A stretch of 64,000 nt of DNA. It comes from Nesterenkonia populi. GTDB lineage: Bacteria > Actinomycetota > Actinomycetes > Actinomycetales > Micrococcaceae. Shown here in pieces: positions 59,232-64,000 of this stretch. The translations under genes and the position numbers were made by a program. The notes beneath the pieces are model-generated. The model made no database searches. It was given only the letters and a program-made list of their open reading frames with translations, and was not told the DNA's origin. Numbering within the stretch: position 1 is the stretch's first letter; every line of letters begins with the position of its first letter. The stretch spans positions 1,302,001 through 1,366,000 of the forward strand of contig NZ_VOIL01000001.1 in the NCBI RefSeq assembly GCF_007994735.1, given 5' to 3'.

Positions 59232-59885
59232 TCAGTGGCTGCTGACAGCCTTGCGGAGCTGAGTGATCGCCTCATCCGGGTCCTCCGCTGAGTAGACCGC
59301 AGAGCCGGCCACGAAGGTGTCCGCTCCGGAATCTGCAGCCCGCAGGATCGTCTCGGCGTTGATGCCGCCGTCCACCTGAATGGCCACCTGACCGCCCATG
59401 TCATTCGTGGCCTGCCGGGCGCGGCGGATCTTCGGAAGGATGATGTCCAGGAACTCCTGGCCGCCGAACCCCGGCTCCACCGTCATCAGCAGGAGCATGT
59501 CCAGCTCGCCCAGCATGTCCAGGTACGGCTCCACAGCTGTCGCCGGCTTCAGCGCCATGGCCGCCTTAGACCCCTGCCCGCGCAGCTCTCGCGCCAGACG
59601 CACCGGAGCCTTCGCCGCCTCCGCATGGAACGTCACCGACTCCGCACCCAGCTCTGCGTACTGCGGAGCCCACACATCGGCGTCGTCGATCATCAGGTGG
59701 ATGTCGAGCGGCAGATCCGTGGCCTTCCGAATAGCCTGAACGACGGGCAGACCCAGCGTCAGGTTGGGCACAAAGTGGTTGTCCATCACGTCCACATGCA
59801 CCGCGTCCGCACCGCGGATGCGTCCCAGCTCAGCCTCAAGGTTGGCGAAGTCCGCGGACAGGATCGAAGGGTGAATAGCAGTCAT
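59232..59885 (-). CDS. rpe: Ribulose-phosphate 3-epimerase
   Basis: A 217-residue TIM-barrel enzyme of the pentose phosphate pathway. It has [20 protein letters not shown], the metal-binding [12 protein letters not shown] (His and Asp), [20 protein letters not shown] and [10 protein letters not shown] with the second catalytic Asp, all in order. It interconverts ribulose 5-phosphate and xylulose 5-phosphate. Length and motifs are standard. It follows the LCP gene by 20 bp on the same strand. Confidence 0.97.
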   Translation of the reverse strand: MTAIHPSILSADFANLEAELGRIRGADAVHVDVMDNHFVPNLTLGLPVVQAIRKATDLPLDIHLMIDDADVWAPQYAELGAESVTFHAEAAKAPVRLARELRGQGSKAAMALKPATAVEPYLDMLGELDMLLLMTVEPGFGGQEFLDIILPKIRRARQATNDMGGQVAIQVDGGINAETILRAADSGADTFVAGSAVYSAEDPDEAITQLRKAVSSH

Positions 59886-59905
59886 ACCTCGATCCTATGC
59901 GGTGC

Positions 59906-61642
59906 TCAGCCGGCGGGCTCGCACTCGTTGTTGGTGTTCGCCGCCTGCTCGAGGATCACCGTCTCGCCGCGGTCCTGGGCCTCCATGAGGTACTCGGCGG
60001 TCAGCTCCGAGCCGTCAGGCTGGGTCGGCATCTGAGTCTCCTCCGACTCCTCGGCAGGCTCATCGTCAGCCACCGCAGGGTCATCGTGGTCCGGGGTGGG
60101 GCCCGGCGGTTCGCCCTCCGGGTCAGCAGCATCCTCGGGAGAGTCCGGCTCGGTCTGGCCCTCGTCCTCCTGCGTGCCCTCGTCAGAGCCATTGTCGTCC
60201 CCATCAGCGTCCTCATCATCACCCTCGTCGGCGATCAGATCATCCACGCGAGCCTGGATCTGATCAAAGTCCGGGTAGGTGGAGAACAGATCGCCTGCGC
60301 TGCCGAAGTCCGGGGCTCCCAAGGTCAGCCGCTGCGGGGTGTGATCCTGCGCGTCCGCGGCAAGGTTCACCAGGGAACCCAGCTGGGACTGCGGGAGGTT
60401 GGTCTGAATCATGCTGTCGCCGGCCTGCATCACTTCAGTGAACCGGGTCAGCAGGGTCTGCGGGGTGAACTGGCCGATCATCGCCTGCTGGATGCACTGC
60501 TGGCGCTGGATCCGGTTGTAGTCGGAGCTGAAATCACGTGACCGGGCGTAGGAGAGCGCCTCCTGGCCGTCAAGCTCCAGGGTGCCCGGCTCGAACCAGG
60601 CGTCGCCCCAGGAGCCGTCCGGGCGTTCGCCGCGGTAGGGGACGAACCCGCCGGACTCCACGGTGATCCCGCCCATCGCGTCAATGAGCTCCTCGAAGCC
60701 ATCCATGTCCACCATCACGTAGCCGTGCACGCTGAGGCCCAGGGTTCCGGAGACTGCGTCCATCATCGCGGCGGCGCCGGGATCCTCAGCATCCGGGTAG
60801 AGAGAAGCGTGCTCGTTGTGGACCTCGGGGTAGAGGAAGTTGATGATGCACTCGTTGCCGCAGTTGTACCCGTTGGGATACACCTGACTCATCGGCGAAT
60901 CGGAGGGGAACTGGGCGTTCTGGAAGTTGCGGGGGATGGAGAACAGGATGGACTCGCCGGAGGAGGCGTTCACCGAGACCACGTGGATGGAATCGGGGCG
61001 GATGGGCTGGTCGCCGCGCTCCTCGTCACCGTCGGAGCCCATCAGTAGGAAGTTGTACCGGCCCTCCTCCGCGGGAACCGCAGGCCCGCTGTTGAAGATC
61101 CCGGCAAGGGCGAGCCTGCCCTGATGCATCATATTGGCCCCGTAGGCGAGTCCGCCGCTGGTCAGCCCAGCCAGGACAAGAAGCACAAGGATGACGAGCC
61201 AGCGCGGCTTCGGCGCCAGAGAGCTCACGCGGATCAGCCGGAAGGTGTCCAGCCAGAGGATCAGCCAGCCGATGGCCAGGCCAGCGAGCAGCACGGTGGC
61301 CACCCACATGACGAAGGGCTGGGCCAGCGCGTTCAGCAGGGGGCCCCGCATGAACATGAACAGCACCGCTCCCAGCAGCACGGTGAACCAGCAGGCCACT
61401 GTGACTGCCAGCGCCGCCCGGCCCAGCTTCCGGGACCCGGCGGTGATCTGCGCGCCGCCGGGGACGAACAGGGTCAGCGCGATGAGGATCAGCGCCCGGC
61501 GCAGCCGCTCAGCGGGGGAGGCCCCCCGCGGCTGCCGGACGACGTCGGACTTCCCCTCGAACTGGTGGTAGGTGATCCTGGGGGTGTCCGCTCGTGAGGG
61601 ATGGGGCGCCCTGGGCGTGGGCGTGCGCGGCGTGGGTGCCAC
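59906..61642 (-). CDS. LytR-CpsA-Psr (LCP) family glycopolymer transferase
   Basis: A 578-residue LCP protein. The N-terminal third has four membrane helices (about 48-66, 78-98, 105-128, 145-165), more than the single helix of a typical LytR. The LCP domain (about 190-400) has FLLMGSDGDEERGDQPIRPD, SIHVVSVNASSGESILFSIP, RNF, and EALSYARSR; Asp and Arg residues that bind the pyrophosphate are present. The tail (about 480-578) is highly acidic and disordered. It attaches undecaprenyl-linked polymers to peptidoglycan; the neighbouring polysaccharide is a likely but unproven substrate. GTG start directly after the purE stop. Confidence 0.92.
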   Translation of the reverse strand: MAPTPRTPTPRAPHPSRADTPRITYHQFEGKSDVVRQPRGASPAERLRRALILIALTLFVPGGAQITAGSRKLGRAALAVTVACWFTVLLGAVLFMFMRGPLLNALAQPFVMWVATVLLAGLAIGWLILWLDTFRLIRVSSLAPKPRWLVILVLLVLAGLTSGGLAYGANMMHQGRLALAGIFNSGPAVPAEEGRYNFLLMGSDGDEERGDQPIRPDSIHVVSVNASSGESILFSIPRNFQNAQFPSDSPMSQVYPNGYNCGNECIINFLYPEVHNEHASLYPDAEDPGAAAMMDAVSGTLGLSVHGYVMVDMDGFEELIDAMGGITVESGGFVPYRGERPDGSWGDAWFEPGTLELDGQEALSYARSRDFSSDYNRIQRQQCIQQAMIGQFTPQTLLTRFTEVMQAGDSMIQTNLPQSQLGSLVNLAADAQDHTPQRLTLGAPDFGSAGDLFSTYPDFDQIQARVDDLIADEGDDEDADGDDNGSDEGTQEDEGQTEPDSPEDAADPEGEPPGPTPDHDDPAVADDEPAEESEETQMPTQPDGSELTAEYLMEAQDRGETVILEQAANTNNECEPAG

Positions 61643-62209
61643 TCAGGCCTGACCCTCAGCAGCACGCGGGCGGAAGGTGGAGAGCTCCGCAGCCTCCGCC
61701 CGGAGGGCTTCGCCCTTGGCGTGCGCGGAGGAGGCAAGCTCGGCCTGAAATTCCACGAGCTGGTCCCGCAGGCCCGCAGCCAGCTCACCTTCCCCGGCGG
61801 CCAGGGTGCGGACCGCCAGGAGCCCGGCGTTGCGCGCCCCGCCCACCGAGACGGCGGCCACGGGGACCCCGGCAGGCATCTGGACGATGCTCAGCAGCGA
61901 GTCCATGCCGTCCAGGTGCTTCAGCGGCACCGGAACCCCGATGACAGGAAGGGGCGTCACGGAGGCCAGCATTCCGGGCAGGTGGGCCGCCCCGCCTGCG
62001 CCTGCGACGATGACCCGCAGTCCGCGGGTGTGAGCCTGCTTGCCGTAGTCGATCATCTCGGAGGCCATGCGGTGCGCGGAGACGACGTCGGCCTCGAAGG
62101 GGACGCCGAATTCGTCAAGGGCCTCAGCGGCGGCCCTCATGACGGGCCAGTCCGAGTCGGAGCCCATGACCAGGCCCACGAGCGGACGCTCTGTGCTCTC
62201 TGCGCTCAT
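61643..62209 (-). CDS. purE: N5-carboxyaminoimidazole ribonucleotide mutase
   Basis: A 188-residue class I Pur[21 protein letters not shown], the HR of [30 protein letters not shown] and the [20 protein letters not shown] loop are typical. It moves the carboxyl group of N5-CAIR to give CAIR in purine synthesis. It overlaps purK by 4 bp (ATGA). The tail after about residue 150 is a charged helix longer than in E. coli. Confidence 0.97.
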   Translation of the reverse strand: MSAESTERPLVGLVMGSDSDWPVMRAAAEALDEFGVPFEADVVSAHRMASEMIDYGKQAHTRGLRVIVAGAGGAAHLPGMLASVTPLPVIGVPVPLKHLDGMDSLLSIVQMPAGVPVAAVSVGGARNAGLLAVRTLAAGEGELAAGLRDQLVEFQAELASSAHAKGEALRAEAAELSTFRPRAAEGQA

Positions 62210-63447
62210 GCGGTGCCCTCCACGAGGATCTCGGCCACCTCAGCGGCGGTCTTGCGGGCTCTGCCGAGGCGGGCGCGAGCAGCGTCATAGTCCTCGTTGG
62301 GCTTGGTCGTCTGGGACAGGATGTTCACATGCCCGATCTTCCGGCCGGGCTTGGGCTCTTTGCCGTACAGGTGGATCTTTGAGTGCGGGGAGCGCTGCAT
62401 CGCCGCCGGCACGGCGCTGTGCAGGTTCTGGTTGGCGCCGCCGAGCAGGTTCTTCATCACCACGTGCCCGCCGGCGCCTCCGGTGACCTCGGTGGCGCCC
62501 AGCGGCAGGCCGAGGACCGCGCGCAGATGCTGCTCGAACTGGCTGGTGGCGGAGCCGTCCATCGTCCAGTGCCCGGAATTGTGGGGCCGCATCGCCAACT
62601 CGTTGACGTAGATCCCCGAGGGTGCGGCGTCGCTCGCGTCACCCTCGGCCACCTCGAACAGCTCCACGGCGAGCATGCCGGTCACACGGAGCTTCTCGGC
62701 GAGGATGCGCGCGATGCGTTCGGCCTCGGCCAGGTGCGCCGGAGAGGTGCGGGGCGCGGGGGCGACCACTTCGTCGCACACACCATTGGTCTGGGTGGAC
62801 TCCACCACCGGGTAGGGGGCGACGGCGCCGTCGCGGGTCCGTGCGATCTGAGCCGACAGCTCCCGGGTGAAGGGCACCTTCTGCTCGGCGAGCAGGCCGG
62901 TGCCCTCCTCCTTCGCGCGGTCGAACCATTCGATCGCCTGGGCCACGGAGGCGGCGTCACGGATGATCATCACGCCTTTGCCGTCGTAGCCGCCGCGCGG
63001 GGTCTTCAGCACCACGGGCCAGCCGACTGCGTTCCCGAAGGACTCCAGATCCTCAGCGGTGCGGACCTCCGACCACCGCGGGTTCGGCAGGCCGAGCTCT
63101 TCCACCGCCCGACGCATGGCGAGCTTGTCCTGCGCGTACACCAGTGCAGCCGGCGTCGGGTTGAGCACCCTGCGCTGCTCCTCGAGTGCGGACAGCACCT
63201 CCGCGGGGACATGCTCGTGGTCGAAGGTGACGGCGTCGCACCCTTCGGCGAAGGCCAGGACATCGTCCACGTTCCGGTAGTCGCCGATGGTGGTCCGGGG
63301 GATCACCTGCGCGGCGGAAGCATCGGGGGAGCCGGCCAGCAGCCGCAGCTCGATGCCCAGCTCCACGGCAGCCGGGGCCATCATCCGGGCCAGCTGACCG
63401 TCTCCGAGCACACCCACCGCAGGAACAGAAATCTCAGTCACAGTCAC
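62206..63447 (-). CDS. purK: N5-carboxyaminoimidazole ribonucleotide synthase
   Basis: A 413-residue ATP-grasp enzyme: [20 protein letters not shown] at the N terminus, [28 protein letters not shown] (ATP lid), [20 protein letters not shown] (metal and substrate site) and [20 protein letters not shown] are all in place. It uses ATP and bicarbonate to carboxylate AIR. GTG 63447 (or the second GTG two codons on). Divergent from fmt with a 62-bp gap. Confidence 0.97.
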   Translation of the reverse strand: MTVTEISVPAVGVLGDGQLARMMAPAAVELGIELRLLAGSPDASAAQVIPRTTIGDYRNVDDVLAFAEGCDAVTFDHEHVPAEVLSALEEQRRVLNPTPAALVYAQDKLAMRRAVEELGLPNPRWSEVRTAEDLESFGNAVGWPVVLKTPRGGYDGKGVMIIRDAASVAQAIEWFDRAKEEGTGLLAEQKVPFTRELSAQIARTRDGAVAPYPVVESTQTNGVCDEVVAPAPRTSPAHLAEAERIARILAEKLRVTGMLAVELFEVAEGDASDAAPSGIYVNELAMRPHNSGHWTMDGSATSQFEQHLRAVLGLPLGATEVTGGAGGHVVMKNLLGGANQNLHSAVPAAMQRSPHSKIHLYGKEPKPGRKIGHVNILSQTTKPNEDYDAARARLGRARKTAAEVAEILVEGTA

Positions 63448-63509
63448 CCATTATGCGCTCCACGTCCATAGGACCCCATACCCGCAACGCCCGTAGGATG
63501 GACGTCGAT

Positions 63510-64000
63510 ATGAGCATCATCTTCGCGGGCACCCCGCCGATCGCCGCCGACTGCCTGCGCGAGCTCCTCGTCGCCGGCCCCGAGAAGCTCGGCGGCGAGA
63601 TCACCGCGGTGCTCACCCGCCCCGACGCGCCCGTGGGCCGCAGACGCACCCTCACACCCTCCCCGGTGGCGCAGGCCGCCGAGGAGGCGGGGCTCCCGGT
63701 GATCAGAGCGGACAAGGTAGACGACGAGGTCGCCGCGCAGCTGAAGGAGCACAGCCCGCAGCTGGGCATCGTGGTCGCCTACGGGGCGCTGCTGCCCCAG
63801 CACGCCCTCGACGTCCCTGGGCGCGGCTGGGTGAACCTTCACTACTCGGCGCTGCCCAAGCACCGGGGCGCGGCACCGGTGCAGCACGCCCTCCTCAACG
63901 GGGAGACCGCCACCGCGGCCACCATCTTCCAGCTCGAGAAGGGCATGGACGCCGGCCCCGTCCACGCCTCCGCCGAGCACCCCATCGACGAAGGGGTCAG
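63510..64000 (+). CDS. fmt: Methionyl-tRNA formyltransferase, 3' end outside window
   Basis: The first 163 codons of Fmt, cut by the window end with no stop. It opens MSIIFAGTPPIAADCLRELL, then VVAYGALLPQHALDV, the catalytic VNLHYSALPKHRGAAPVQHA (Asn and His of the formyl-transfer site) and FQLEKGMDAGPV. It formylates initiator Met-tRNA. ATG 63510 gives the conserved N terminus; ATG 63498 would add four residues. Frames on the minus strand here are shadows of this gene. The 62-bp gap to purK must contain both promoters. Confidence 0.95.
   Translation, partial: MSIIFAGTPPIAADCLRELLVAGPEKLGGEITAVLTRPDAPVGRRRTLTPSPVAQAAEEAGLPVIRADKVDDEVAAQLKEHSPQLGIVVAYGALLPQHALDVPGRGWVNLHYSALPKHRGAAPVQHALLNGETATAATIFQLEKGMDAGPVHASAEHPIDEGV

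Noticed and set aside
63444..63980. Minus-strand open frames opposite the right end
   Set aside because: They are shadows of the fmt gene, whose Asn-Leu-His and HRGAAPV motifs are clear on the plus strand.
1..64000. tRNA or rRNA genes, complete insertion sequences, attachment sites
   Set aside because: I looked for clover-leaf arms, rRNA signatures, transposase motifs and flanking direct repeats and saw none convincing; the only trace is the short remnant near 50.3 kb.

Overview
The window is high-GC DNA from a motile Gram-positive actinobacterium, most likely Micrococcales (Micrococcaceae/Nesterenkonia-like). The evidence is the strong G/C third-position bias, frequent GTG starts, LAXTG-type sortase signals (class E sortase substrates), no outer-membrane flagellar ring genes, a MalT-like LuxR (LAL) regulator pair, and a purK-purE-LCP block. 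The genus is inference.

Layout. (1) 1-5890: two tandem LAL regulators, the first cut by the window edge. (2) 6183-8230: a KPE-repeat surface protein with an LAQTG anchor and a small Phd/YefM-like protein. (3) 8274-36773: an almost complete flagellar locus. On the minus strand are flgN-flgK-flgL-fliW. On the plus strand are a FliA-type sigma factor, fliC, fliD-fliS-(fliT-like), flgB-flgC-fliE-fliF-fliG-fliH-fliI-fliJ-(NlpC/P60)-fliK-flgD-flgE, flbD-motA-motB, fliM-fliN-fliO-fliP-fliQ-fliR-flhB-flhA-(FlhF-like)-csrA. (4) 36770-58281: a CPBP protease, then a polysaccharide locus: low-molecular-weight tyrosine phosphatase, tyrosine autokinase, DUF4012 protein, small LATTG surface protein, initiating sugar transferase, WecG-type transferase, MurA and MurB paralogs, pyruvyl transferase, FrhB-family protein, glycosyltransferases, Wzy-like polymerase, Wzx flippase, a broken murB fragment and an epimerase. 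The DNA from about 47 to 58 kb is visibly richer in A/T than the flagellar part, which suggests horizontal exchange. (5) 58577-64000: a YdcF-like protein, rpe, an LCP protein, purE, purK and the start of fmt.

Regulation readable from sequence. Five flagellar transcription units share one promoter-like box, CTWACSG-N13/14-GCCGAYRG (W = A/T, S = C/G, Y = C/T, R = A/G). They are flgN-fliW, fliC, the flgB operon, flbD-motAB and fliM. The box resembles the sigma-28/FliA consensus, and a FliA-like sigma gene lies in the locus. The fliC leader has two hairpins that show GGA in their loops, the second over the ribosome binding site. With csrA and fliW at opposite ends of the locus, this suggests the FliW-CsrA-flagellin loop known from Bacillus subtilis. 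The flgB leader, counted from the predicted transcription start, can fold into three hairpins closed by a 9-bp stem that hides the ribosome binding site and start codon. That is the best candidate for an undescribed regulatory element here.

The polysaccharide locus is a Wzx/Wzy-type system. The phosphatase/kinase pair would control assembly, the sugar transferase would start the repeat unit on undecaprenyl phosphate, and glycosyltransferases would extend it. Pyruvyl transfer and a MurA/MurB-like enolpyruvyl-to-lactyl route may decorate it. The LCP protein at 59.9-61.6 kb could attach the finished polymer or teichoic acid to peptidoglycan.
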